From contig NZ_LR597502.1 in assembly GCF_902150035.1 (NCBI RefSeq), forward strand, positions 124,001 to 188,000: a DNA stretch of 64,000 nucleotides, read 5' to 3'. This document shows, piece after piece, positions 24,701 through 32,797 of this stretch. Position numbers and translations under genes: made by a program. Within the stretch, counting starts at the first letter, position 1. Every line of letters begins with the position of its first letter. The notes under the pieces were generated by a model. The model was not told the DNA's origin. It did no database searches and saw nothing but the letters and a program-made list of their open reading frames with translations. The stretch comes from Enorma burkinafasonensis (GTDB lineage: Bacteria > Actinomycetota > Coriobacteriia > Coriobacteriales > Coriobacteriaceae).

Positions 24701-24909
24701 GAGGAGCTGTCGGGGTCGGCGATCTTGTCGACGCCTGTGACCGCGGGATCGCTCCCGTCCGGCGATCCGTCCGTGGATGCCGCGGCGACCGGCTCCTCGC
24801 CCGAGGGGGCGGGCAGCGCCAGCGCGGGCGCGCAGGTGACGAGAAGGAGGGTGCCCAGCATGAGGAAGGCGAGGATGGCGGTCTCCAGGCGGCGGGTGAT
24901 ACGGGTCAT
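21781..24909 (-). CDS. Large von Willebrand A-like surface protein with LAGTGD anchor
   Basis: 1042 residues. A signal peptide (AILAFLMLGTLLLVTCAPALALP) is followed by an acidic/serine-rich region. Residues about 140-420 resemble a VWA domain (GGHDVVFVVSMNSVLGSMVYAE, later RVAVVGYSSEATVL). The MIDAS position reads S-M-N-S-V rather than D-x-S-x-S, so metal binding may be weakened. The C-terminal 100 residues are a PEEPGTEDPDPETPGDTDPG-type wall-spanning region, then LAGTGD, a hydrophobic helix and FRRRK. It resembles pilus-tip or adhesin subunits of Gram-positive bacteria. No sortase gene is adjacent. Confidence 0.85.
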   Translation of the reverse strand: MTRITRRLETAILAFLMLGTLLLVTCAPALALPAPSGEEPVAAASTDGSPDGSDPAVTGVDKIADPDSSSSWTDFLGGENDGSYSTANAGRIWVDASVYAGEEAASAAGSADGSFHDPENGFLVSISAIAQTASIHQQDGGGHDVVFVVSMNSVLGSMVYAERPYADYVVSALNSAIGRLMAENEGSAEPTRVAVVGYSSEATVLMPLAAYEPAPDGAYLDYDETSRSVDVTARMAGAPASGSASTTASASLGGGSYLQRGIYLAGDMLSHAGSAGATGHSPELVIMGVENPPMASTNVENPPAYTGGSTGFLGPLPNSRETGYGTDSMLATMLTMRSVQQRVDAAYAPGGSRLTIYTTGIDTTDAVAYLLDTAEGQAERELTATVGGRTVDLKANLAQAARSYAQAAEQGDDTVSLDLYGSGRTGIVAESVELPIISGLLDEEDPANVSCVDRHYSSRSASAVGWAFASALDEIFDVHYTSPVDADDAIAGGSRIEAHSAVGAGMEVSSVTGVQYGDSLLTGSLAAQAIQMSLENPGDLSGATHEFNYLVQSINDRYHLGYDAYNLFYEAKADGQVSYDAASGAFSNRVSWYIDADHHMVAGDGGVPYRFATQREIDTITTGTGDAQILERIDRARDAGATAVCETYLYIGNLPNFYTGGDVALYDFYIAVETDLDTRAQTVYVSVPSDAVPALRTDVTLHADGRASMSIDGAEDLSPLRMIFEVAPRAEVRGAIERVHAGDVAALSELEAALGSACYEDAAGSLAVTALAVDGSGDSAQTATIVTGAAAAGNSAYVLAQDQPLYTLAPGTQEPSGELPAPSDLAPLMRAPRAGETLYYMTTAYRATFAAGEQTASAEAYDAVHPYQVAQEDNPSWYSGADGRYALSAGTPARSSSSAAVATTKTENATGTASYRQLLTGTHEGGAFVLTAELGNNGSYRFETEHEEPKPEEPGTEDPDPETPGDTDPGDTGGGTDGEPGGGSSSTGPATGSSADDAAGQQNASGALAGTGDASGMGLAVVLGAVGIVACAAGIVLFRRRK

Positions 24910-25138
24910 GGGACCTCGATTCTAGGCGGCGCGAACTGTTCGGGCGAGTTCTGCCGGCGATCCGTCGCCTATAGCATGGGTACTCTCCGCTTACCCGTTC
25001 CCCGCCTGCTTATACCGCGGACCGCCAAGTGGTGGGATTCATGAGGGATGCCGTCGGCGCGAGGCGATCTTTGGAAGCCCGGTGTGTGCCCGCGCGATGG
25101 GGTAGACTGAGGGGAACGTATAGACAGAGAGGATCTGC

Positions 25139-27931
25139 ATGCCCGATACGCACGCCACCGCCAGTCCCAAGACCGCTTCCGACGCTCGCCGCGTCTTCGC
25201 CGTCATCGACGGCAACTCACTCATGCACCGCGCGTTCCACGCCGTACCGCCCACCATGAACGCGCCGGACGGCCGGCCTACCAACGCCGTGTTCGGGTTC
25301 CTCAACATGTTCCTCAAGATGGTCGACGCGTTCCACCCTGACGGCGTGGCCGTGGCGTTCGACAAGGGCAAGCCGAGCGTGCGCATGGAGATGCTCCCGC
25401 AGTACAAGGCCCAGCGCCCGCCCATGGATCCCGATCTGCGCCCGCAGTTCCCCATGATCAAGGAGCTGCTCGAGCGTCTCTCCGTCCCCGTGCTCGAGGC
25501 CGAGGGCTGGGAGGGCGATGACATCCTGGGTACGCTCGCGCGTGCCGGGGAGGCCGCCGGGTGCGACATGTTCCTCGTCACGGGTGACCGCGACATGTAC
25601 CAGCTCTCGACTGAGCACGTGAAGATCGTGGGTACCAAGAAGGGCCTCTCGGACGTGCAGATCATGACGCCCGAGACGGTCGAGGACCTCTACCATGGCA
25701 TCACGCCCGAGCTCGTGCCCGATTTCTACGGCCTCAAGGGCGACACGTCGGACAACATCCCCGGTGTGCCGGGCATCGGCCCCAAGAAGGCGAGCGCGCT
25801 CATCGCGCAGTACGGCTCGCTCGACGAGGTCATCGCCCACGCCGACGAGGTCAAGGGCAAGATGGGCGAGAACCTTCGCGCGCACATTGACGATGCCCTG
25901 CTCTCGCGCCGCGTGGCGACCATCCAGACGAACGCTCCGGTCGAGCTCGATTTCGAGAACACGGCGTTCCCCGCGTTCGATGCGGCGGCGGTGACCGAGG
26001 CGCTCGGCGCGCTGGGCATCATGGCGATGCAGAACCGCTTCCTCGCCCTCATCGGCGACGGCGAGCCCGCCCAGGCGCCGGGCGCCCTCGAGCTCGCGAG
26101 CGCCATCCGCGCCGACGCCGGCACGGGCGCGGGCGTCGAGGAGGCGCTCGCGGAGCTCGACCGCGCGATCGTGGCGGGGGAGTGGGTCGCGGCGGTCCTC
26201 GATGACGACAAGCAGGAGGGGGCGCTCTTCGGCCTCACCCACACGCTCTGGGTCGCGACCGGCCGCGCGCTCGTCGCGCTCGACGAGCCGGCCGGCGCCG
26301 CGGCCTCCGCGCTCGGGACGGTCGCGGGCTTCGACTGCGCGCACGGCCTCGTGGCGGGCGCGCTCGGGCGGCTCTTCGCCGAGGGCCGCGTGGCCTCGCC
26401 CGACGTCAAGGCGCTTCTGCACGAGCTCTCGCCGATCGATTCGGCCGAGCCCGAGCTCATGGACCCGCTCGATGTCGACCCGGAGCGCATCTTCGACACG
26501 GTGGTCGCCGCCTACGTGCTCGACTCGGTGCGCTCGAGCTTCGATGACGCCTACATCGCGGACACCTACCTGCACACCGCCCTGCCTGCCGCGGCGGGCG
26601 AGGAGGGTGCGCCGGACGGCGCCCCGGCGGGCGCGGAGCGCGCGGCGGCGGTCGCCCGGGCGGCGGTGGAGCCCCTCATGCGCGCGCTCGAGGCCGAGGG
26701 CGCTCGCGAGGTCTTTTGCGACATCGAGATGCCGCTCGTGCCGGTGCTCGCCGCCATGGAGCGCACGGGCATGTTCGTCGACCCGGAGCGCCTCGCGGAG
26801 CTCGCCGGCGGCCTCGGCGACCAGATCGACGACCTCGCCCGCCGCATCCGCGCGATGGCCGGCGACGAGTCGTTCAACATCTCGAGCCCCATGCAGCTCA
26901 GCCACATCCTCTTCGACGTGATGGGCCTGCCCGCCAAGGGCCTCAAGAAGACGCAGCGCGGCTACTACTCCACGAACGCCCACGTGCTCGAGGAGCTCGC
27001 CCAGGACAACGAGTTCGTGCGGCTCATCCTCGAGTACCGCGAGAAGACCAAGATCAAGTCGACCTACCTGGACACGCTGGGGCCGCTCCGCCGCGAGGAC
27101 GGGCGCGTGCACACCACCTACAACCAGACCGTCACCGCGACGGGCCGCCTCTCCTCGTCCAACCCCAACCTGCAGAACATCCCCACGCGCTCCGAGCTCG
27201 GGCACACCGTGAAGACGGCGTTCTCGGTCGCGCCGGGCAGCGTCTTCGTGGCGGTGGACTATTCGCAGATCGAGCTTAGGCTGCTCGCGCATCTCTCGGG
27301 CGACGAGCACCTCATCCGCGCCTTCCGCGAGGGCGAGGACTTCCACGCCGAGACCGCGGCGCGCGTGTTCGACGTGCCCGTCGAGGAGGTCACGCGCGAG
27401 CTGCGCAGCCGCGCGAAGGCCGTGAACTTCGGCATCGTCTACGGCCAGCAGGCCTACGGCCTCTCGCAGTCGCTCGACATCCCCATGGCCGAGGCGCGCG
27501 AGATGATCGACCGCTACTTCGAGGCCTATCCCGGCGTGCGCTCCTACCTGGACCGCACCGTCGCCGACGCCAAGCGGCTCGGGTACGCGGAGACCATGTT
27601 CGGCCGGCACCGCCCCATCCCCGAGCTCAAGATGCGCATCCCCGCGCAGCGCGCGTTCGGCGAGCGCACGGCCATGAACCACCCCATGCAGGGGAGCGCG
27701 GCCGACATCATCAAGATCGCCATGGCGCGGGTCGCGCGCCGCCTGCGCGAGGAGGGCTTTGCCGCCCGCATGATCCTGCAGGTGCACGACGAGCTGGATT
27801 TCGAGTGCCCCGCCGAGGAGGTCGAGGCGCTCATCGCCATGGTCCGCGAGGTCATGGAGGGGGCCGTCGAGCTCAGGGTGCCGCTCATCGCCGAGGCGTC
27901 GTGCGGCGAGACCTGGGCGGACGCCAAGTAG
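25139..27931 (+). CDS. polA: DNA polymerase I
   Basis: 930 residues. The 5' nuclease domain (about 20-330) is complete: AVIDGNSLMHRAFHA, GDDILGTLAR, GDRDMYQL and GLKGDTSDNIPGVPGIG. The middle domain lacks the D-x-E and other acidic proofreading motifs, so 3'-5' exonuclease activity is probably absent, as in many Gram-positives. Polymerase motifs A (VAVDYSQIELRLLAHLSGD), B (RSRAKAVNFGIVYGQ) and C (LQVHDELDFE) are intact. PolA processes Okazaki fragments and repair gaps. GAGAGGA precedes ATG. Confidence 0.96.
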   Translation: MPDTHATASPKTASDARRVFAVIDGNSLMHRAFHAVPPTMNAPDGRPTNAVFGFLNMFLKMVDAFHPDGVAVAFDKGKPSVRMEMLPQYKAQRPPMDPDLRPQFPMIKELLERLSVPVLEAEGWEGDDILGTLARAGEAAGCDMFLVTGDRDMYQLSTEHVKIVGTKKGLSDVQIMTPETVEDLYHGITPELVPDFYGLKGDTSDNIPGVPGIGPKKASALIAQYGSLDEVIAHADEVKGKMGENLRAHIDDALLSRRVATIQTNAPVELDFENTAFPAFDAAAVTEALGALGIMAMQNRFLALIGDGEPAQAPGALELASAIRADAGTGAGVEEALAELDRAIVAGEWVAAVLDDDKQEGALFGLTHTLWVATGRALVALDEPAGAAASALGTVAGFDCAHGLVAGALGRLFAEGRVASPDVKALLHELSPIDSAEPELMDPLDVDPERIFDTVVAAYVLDSVRSSFDDAYIADTYLHTALPAAAGEEGAPDGAPAGAERAAAVARAAVEPLMRALEAEGAREVFCDIEMPLVPVLAAMERTGMFVDPERLAELAGGLGDQIDDLARRIRAMAGDESFNISSPMQLSHILFDVMGLPAKGLKKTQRGYYSTNAHVLEELAQDNEFVRLILEYREKTKIKSTYLDTLGPLRREDGRVHTTYNQTVTATGRLSSSNPNLQNIPTRSELGHTVKTAFSVAPGSVFVAVDYSQIELRLLAHLSGDEHLIRAFREGEDFHAETAARVFDVPVEEVTRELRSRAKAVNFGIVYGQQAYGLSQSLDIPMAEAREMIDRYFEAYPGVRSYLDRTVADAKRLGYAETMFGRHRPIPELKMRIPAQRAFGERTAMNHPMQGSAADIIKIAMARVARRLREEGFAARMILQVHDELDFECPAEEVEALIAMVREVMEGAVELRVPLIAEASCGETWADAK

Positions 27932-28004
27932 CGAGTCAGCGGGGCGCCCTCGCGCCGGCGGGGTTCCCACCGGCGGGCCGGCGCCGAGCGCGAGGGGAGG
28001 GTCT

Positions 28005-29417
28005 GTGGTCGCGCATCCGGCGCCCGCGCGTCTGCCCCGCGGCACGTGGGCGCTCGTCGCCGTGCGGTTCCTGCTGTATCTGGGCATGCAGGCCGCCTAC
28101 TTCATCGGGGTCATCGGCACGCTCACCTACCGGCTCGGCGCCGATACCGTCTACCTGTCCGTGACGGTGGGCGTGCTCGCGGCGGCGGTGGTCGCCGGCA
28201 ACGCCGTGGGCGGCGTCGTCTCGTCCATGCGCGGGCCGCGGGCGCACACGGCCGTGACGCTCGGGTGCACGCTCGCGGTGAGCCTCGCCTTCCAGGTCGT
28301 CGAGCTCGATGCCGCGCGCGTGCTCGGCCTCGGCGCGCTCTTCAGCTTCTCCATGGGGCTCAACTACCTGTTCCTCTCGGCGTACCCGGCCTACCTCACC
28401 GCCGACGCCGACGAGCTCAAGCGCGTGAACGCGCTCATGTCCGTGGCCTCGTACGCCTCGGTCGCGGCGGGCCCCGCGCTCGGCGCGGCGGTCGCGACCG
28501 CGCTGCCCTCGGAGCGCGTGTTCCTCGTCGCCGCCGTGCTCGCCCTCGCCGCGGGCGCAGCCGCGGTGCCGCTCATGCGCACGTGCTCGGCCGTGTACGG
28601 TACCAGCGGGGAGGCGGGGGAGCGGGCGTGCGCAGGCGCTGCGGGCGTCCGGGATACGGGCGGCGATACCGTGGCGGCCGGCGGGGACGCGGCCGGCGAT
28701 ACCGTGGCGGCCGGTGAGCTGGCCGGCGGGGGCACCGCAGGCGGGGGCACGGACGCAAACGCCGAGCCGACGTTTGCCGACGCGCTCCGCCTCGTCATGG
28801 TCACGCCCTCGCTCGCGCTGCTCTTCTGGGTGGGGCTCCTCTCGTACGCGGGCTACGGCGCCTTCGACCCGCTCGAGTCGCTCTTCTACCGCGACGTCCT
28901 CAAGGTCGATATCGCGTGGATGGGGTGGCTGTCGAGCGCGGCCGGCGTGGGCAGCGTCGCGGGCTCCGTCCTCGCGCTCAAGGTGCCGCGCCGCCACGTG
29001 AACGTGCGCACCCTCATGCTCCTCATCGCGCTCGAGGGGGCGGCCTGCCTGCTCTACGTGGGCACGCCGCATGTCGCCTGCGCGCTCGGCGGGCAGCTCC
29101 TCCTGGGCGTGGCCTTCGGCGCGATCACGCCGCTCCAGAGCACGCTTGTGCAGCTGCACACGCCGCTCGGGGTGATGGGGCGCGTCAACTCGATCATGAA
29201 CGCCGGGTTCAACGGCGCGGGGGTGCTGCCGCTCGAGGCCGCGCCCGCCGCCGCGGCCGCCTTCGGCGTGCAGGGCGTGCTCGTGGGCGCGAGCGCCTTC
29301 GTGATCGTCGTGCCGGTGGCCTGCCTCGCGCTGCTCCGTCGCCGCATCGCGTGCATCGTCGAGGACGAGCGGCGCGGTTTACCGTCTCGAAACAAAACGC
29401 GGCAGGAAGAACTTTAG
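28005..29417 (+). CDS. MFS transporter with a long repetitive central loop
   Basis: 470 residues from GTG 28005 behind GGGGAGGG. Two six-helix halves flank a central cytoplasmic loop (about 205-250) made of glycine/alanine repeats, with GDTVAAG occurring twice. Later helices carry GQLLLGVAFGAITPLQSTLVQLHTP and GRVNSIMNAGFNGAGVLPL, patterns of the MFS_3/enterobactin-exporter-like group. The substrate is unknown. Its last codons overlap the promoter of argG. Confidence 0.8.
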   Translation: MVAHPAPARLPRGTWALVAVRFLLYLGMQAAYFIGVIGTLTYRLGADTVYLSVTVGVLAAAVVAGNAVGGVVSSMRGPRAHTAVTLGCTLAVSLAFQVVELDAARVLGLGALFSFSMGLNYLFLSAYPAYLTADADELKRVNALMSVASYASVAAGPALGAAVATALPSERVFLVAAVLALAAGAAAVPLMRTCSAVYGTSGEAGERACAGAAGVRDTGGDTVAAGGDAAGDTVAAGELAGGGTAGGGTDANAEPTFADALRLVMVTPSLALLFWVGLLSYAGYGAFDPLESLFYRDVLKVDIAWMGWLSSAAGVGSVAGSVLALKVPRRHVNVRTLMLLIALEGAACLLYVGTPHVACALGGQLLLGVAFGAITPLQSTLVQLHTPLGVMGRVNSIMNAGFNGAGVLPLEAAPAAAAAFGVQGVLVGASAFVIVVPVACLALLRRRIACIVEDERRGLPSRNKTRQEEL

Positions 29418-29418
29418 C

Positions 29419-29448
29419 TTGGCAAAGCGGTGCGCGATAGGGTAGGAT
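29419..29448 (+). promoter_or_regulatory. Promoter of argGH
   Basis: TTGGCA (29419-29424), an 18-bp spacer and TAGGAT (29443-29448) begin at the stop codon of the MFS gene. Transcription from here leaves a leader of about 380 nt before argG (29418-29837 has no recognised gene). The leader contains CCGGAAAC/GTTTCCGG pairing at 29469-29476 and 29509-29516; I do not recognise a riboswitch or T-box in it. Confidence 0.55.
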
Positions 29449-29837
29449 ACCCCCCAACGCGCACGCGCCCGGAAACCTGCGGGCACGGCGCGCATCCAGA
29501 TCGCGTCCGTTTCCGGCGAGGGGCTGTAAGGTGCACGACACGCAGGCGACATACGAGGGCATGGCGGCTAGCGCCATCCTGCCCGGCCAGTGCGCCGCCG
29601 ATGCACAGAACCGACGCCAGCGCGCGATCTCTCGACGACGATAACCGGTCGTCTCTGCCCGCGCGCATCTCGCGCATCCCCAGAGTCCCGATAAGGTACG
29701 TCGTCGTTTCCCTCCGGGTGATGCCGAGCCCCGCGCGCCATGCGCCCGCCGCCTCCCAGGCACCCGGAACCCCCATCGACATACACCAGCGCCTTTGAAG
29801 GGCTCGTCCGCATCCCCACCATGTGAAAGGACGAACC

Positions 29838-31238
29838 ATGAACGCCACCGCCACCGCCAACACCGGCACCCCCCAGGTCTCCGCGCCCGCCAAGGACAAG
29901 GTCGTGCTCGCCTACTCGGGCGGCCTCGACACCTCCGTCTGCGTCAAGTGGCTCCAGGACGAGCTCGGCTACGACGTGGTCTGCGTGCTCGGCAACGTGG
30001 GCCAGGAGCACGACGGGCTCGAGAAGATCGAGGCCAAGGCCAAGGCGCTCGGCGTGGTGGCCTGCGAGGTCGTCGACATGCGGGAGGAGTTCGCCTACGA
30101 CTACCTCGCCTGCGCCATCGCCGCCAACGCCATGTACGAGAACAAGTACCCGCTGCTCTCGGCCCTCTCCCGGCCGCTCATCTCCAAGCACCTCGTCGAG
30201 GCCGCGCACAAGCACGGAGCCGTGGCCGTGGCGCACGGCTGCACGGGCAAGGGCAACGACCAGGTGCGCTTCGAGACGTCGATCATGGCGCTCGACCCCA
30301 CGCTCAAGGTCATCGCGCCGGTGCGCGAGTGGGACCTCGGCATGCGGCCCGACGAGATCGCCTACGCCAAGGCGCACGGCGTGCCGGTCGACGTGAGCCT
30401 CGACAAGCCCTACTCCATCGACGACAACCTGTGGGGCCGCGCCATCGAGGCCGGCGTGCTCGAGGACCCCTGGAACGAGCCGCCCGAGGACATCTGGACG
30501 ATGACCGCGAGCCCGCTCGAGGCGCCCGATGAGCCCACCTACGTGGAGCTCGGCTTCGCGGCGGGCGTGCCCGTGAGCCTGAACGGCGAGAAGATGGGCC
30601 TCGTCGAGCTCGTGGGCGAGCTCAACGCCATCGCCGGCGCGGCGGGCTTCGGCCGCATCGACATGATCGAGAACCGCTACGTGGGCATCAAGAGCCGCGA
30701 GTGCTACGAGGTGCCGGCGGGCCTCGCCATCATCCAGGCGCACAAGGCGCTCGAGGACCTCTGCCTGGAGCGCGACGTGCTCCACATGAAGCTCGGCCTC
30801 GAGCAGACTTGGGCCGACCAGGTCTACAACGGCCGCTGGTTCAGCCCGCTCAAGCTCGCCATCGACGCGTTCATGGGTGCCACGCAGCAGGTGCTCACCG
30901 GTAGCGTCAAGCTCAAGCTCTACAAGGGCTCCTGCACGGTCGTCGGGCGCAAGAGCGCCGAGGCCCTCTACGACCGGACGCTCGCCACCTACGACAACGA
31001 CGACGCGTTCGACCAGCAGGCCGCGAAGGGCTTCATCGACATCCAGGCGCTCTCGCTCAAGACCTGGGCGATGAAGCAGGGCGCGCTGGCGGGCGGCCAG
31101 GGCTCGGCGCCGGCGGCCCCGGGCGTGGATTCGGGTGCGGCGGCACCCGCCGCCAAGGCCGATGCCGCGCAGGCCGCGGGTTTCGGCGTGGTCGAGGGCG
31201 GCGGCGCGGTAGCATATGCGCAGGCCGCTTCCCTTTAG
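29838..31238 (+). CDS. argG: Argininosuccinate synthase with a C-terminal tail
   Basis: 466 residues from ATG 29838, preceded by GAAAGGA. The pyrophosphatase loop AYSGGLDTSVCVKWL begins near residue 23, and GCTGKGNDQVRFE (near 131) plus the S-DNLWGRAIEAG block (near 190) are typical of class I ArgG. It joins citrulline and aspartate using ATP. The conserved fold ends at about LSLKTWAMKQGALAGG; a low-complexity Ala/Gly tail of about 50 residues follows, unlike the usual 400-residue enzyme. argH lies 80 bp downstream. Confidence 0.95.
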   Translation: MNATATANTGTPQVSAPAKDKVVLAYSGGLDTSVCVKWLQDELGYDVVCVLGNVGQEHDGLEKIEAKAKALGVVACEVVDMREEFAYDYLACAIAANAMYENKYPLLSALSRPLISKHLVEAAHKHGAVAVAHGCTGKGNDQVRFETSIMALDPTLKVIAPVREWDLGMRPDEIAYAKAHGVPVDVSLDKPYSIDDNLWGRAIEAGVLEDPWNEPPEDIWTMTASPLEAPDEPTYVELGFAAGVPVSLNGEKMGLVELVGELNAIAGAAGFGRIDMIENRYVGIKSRECYEVPAGLAIIQAHKALEDLCLERDVLHMKLGLEQTWADQVYNGRWFSPLKLAIDAFMGATQQVLTGSVKLKLYKGSCTVVGRKSAEALYDRTLATYDNDDAFDQQAAKGFIDIQALSLKTWAMKQGALAGGQGSAPAAPGVDSGAAAPAAKADAAQAAGFGVVEGGGAVAYAQAASL

Positions 31239-31318
31239 GGGGCGCTCCCGCATGGAGGAGACGAGAAGGTCAGGAGGCGTCGCCGCGGCGTGCGCCGGGT
31301 TTGGAAAGGATCGGGCGC

Positions 31319-32734
31319 ATGGCGCTGTGGAGCGGTAGGTTCGAGGAGGGCGCGGCGCCCGTGACGCGGGAGTTCGGCGCGTCGCTGCCCGTCGACAAGG
31401 TGCTGTACCGGCAGGATATCGCCGGGTCGCGCGCACATGCGGCGATGCTCGCCGCCCAGGGGATCATCTCCGAGGAGGATGCGGCGGCCATCCGGGCGGG
31501 GCTCGACGGCATCGAGGCCGATATCGACGCGGGGGCCTTCACGTTCGATATCGCCGACGAGGACATCCACATGGCTATCGAGCGCGAGCTCACCTCCCGC
31601 ATCGGCGAGGCCGGCGCGCGCCTGCACACCGGGCGCTCCCGCAACGACCAGGTGGCGACCGACACCAGGCTCGCCGCCAAGGCGCTCGCCCGCCGGCTCA
31701 TGGAGGCGAACCTCGGGCTCAGGTGCGCGCTGCTCGACGCCGCCGCGGCGGCGGGCGACACGGTGCTGCCGGGCATGACGCACCTGCAGCACGCGCAGCC
31801 GGTGCTCTTCTCGCACCATCTGCTCGCCTACGTGTGGATGCTCACGCGCGACTTCACGCGCCTGCGCGCCGCCTTCGACGCGGCCGACGCCTCGCCGCTG
31901 GGCGCAGCGGCGCTCGCCGGCACGAGCTACCCCCTCGACCGTCACATGACGGCCGAGGAGCTCGGCTTCTCACGGGTGATCGAGAACTCGCTCGACGCCG
32001 TGAGCGACCGCGACTTTTTGCTCGACCTCGAGTACGCCTGCGCCGTGTGCGCCGTGCACCTCTCGCGCCTCGGCGAGGAGATCGTGCTCTGGAGCAGCCA
32101 GGAGTTCGGGTTCATCACGCTCTCCGACGCCTTCTCGACGGGCTCGTCGATCATGCCGCAGAAGAAGAACCCCGACTTCGCCGAGCTCATCCGCGGCAAA
32201 TGCGGGCGCGTGGTGGGCGACCTCGTGCAGCTGCTCGTGACCTGCAAGGGCCTTCCGCTCGCGTACAACAAGGACATGCAGGAGGACAAGGAGGGCGCGC
32301 TCGACGCCGCGCGCACGGTCGAGCAGGCGCTCGCCGTGATGGCCGGCATGGTCTCGACGTGGACCGTGAACGCGGACCGCATGCGCGCCTCCATGGACCG
32401 CGGGCATCTCGCGGCGACCGACGTGGCCGACTACCTCGCGAAACGCGGCATGCCGTTCCGCGAGGCGCACGCGGTCGTGGGGCACCTGGTGCTCGAGGCC
32501 GAGAAGCGCTCCTGCGACATCTCGGAGCTCCCGCTCGAGGCCTTCAGGGAGGCGAGCGAGCTTATCGGCCGCGACATCGTGCGCACGCTCGACCTCGACG
32601 CCGTCGTGGCGGCGCGCACCACCGAGGGCGGCACCGCGCCGGAGGCCGTCGAGGCGCAGTTCAGGCGCGCGCGGGCGCGCTACCTGGTGGACGAGAGCTC
32701 GATGGCGCTGCTCTCGGCCGTCATCGACTTCTAG
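31319..32734 (+). CDS. argH: Argininosuccinate lyase
   Basis: 471 residues from ATG 31319, eight bases after GGAAAGGA; a TTG at 31301 overlaps that site. LWSGRFEEGAAP opens the protein, TGRSRNDQVATD is near residue 105, THLQHAQPVLFSHHLL carries the catalytic histidine near 155, and the family signature GSSIMPQKKNPD is near 275. It cleaves argininosuccinate to arginine and fumarate, completing the pathway begun by argG. The pair is presumably one operon. Confidence 0.96.
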   Translation: MALWSGRFEEGAAPVTREFGASLPVDKVLYRQDIAGSRAHAAMLAAQGIISEEDAAAIRAGLDGIEADIDAGAFTFDIADEDIHMAIERELTSRIGEAGARLHTGRSRNDQVATDTRLAAKALARRLMEANLGLRCALLDAAAAAGDTVLPGMTHLQHAQPVLFSHHLLAYVWMLTRDFTRLRAAFDAADASPLGAAALAGTSYPLDRHMTAEELGFSRVIENSLDAVSDRDFLLDLEYACAVCAVHLSRLGEEIVLWSSQEFGFITLSDAFSTGSSIMPQKKNPDFAELIRGKCGRVVGDLVQLLVTCKGLPLAYNKDMQEDKEGALDAARTVEQALAVMAGMVSTWTVNADRMRASMDRGHLAATDVADYLAKRGMPFREAHAVVGHLVLEAEKRSCDISELPLEAFREASELIGRDIVRTLDLDAVVAARTTEGGTAPEAVEAQFRRARARYLVDESSMALLSAVIDF

Positions 32735-32797
32735 GTTCGGCTCGGGGCGCCCCCGCCGGCCGCCATCTGCCTCACGGCGACCGGGGCGCTCTGCCGC

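Noticed and set aside
25217-28087. 956-codon open frame on the minus strand over polA
   Set aside because: It is a product of GC-rich third positions opposite polA; its translation is low-complexity Arg/His/Glu-rich and has no family features. The same holds for other long frames opposite pgi, nrdD, prfC and the DHA2 gene.
29601-29798. Arginine-rich leader peptide controlling argGH by attenuation
   Set aside because: An ATG at 29601 opens a 65-residue frame with many Arg codons, but it has no ribosome site, and Arg-rich translations are common by chance in this GC-rich DNA.
29449-29837. T-box or known amino-acid riboswitch in the argG leader
   Set aside because: I could not find the T-box TGGNACCGCG-type sequence or another known core; only one local stem was clear.
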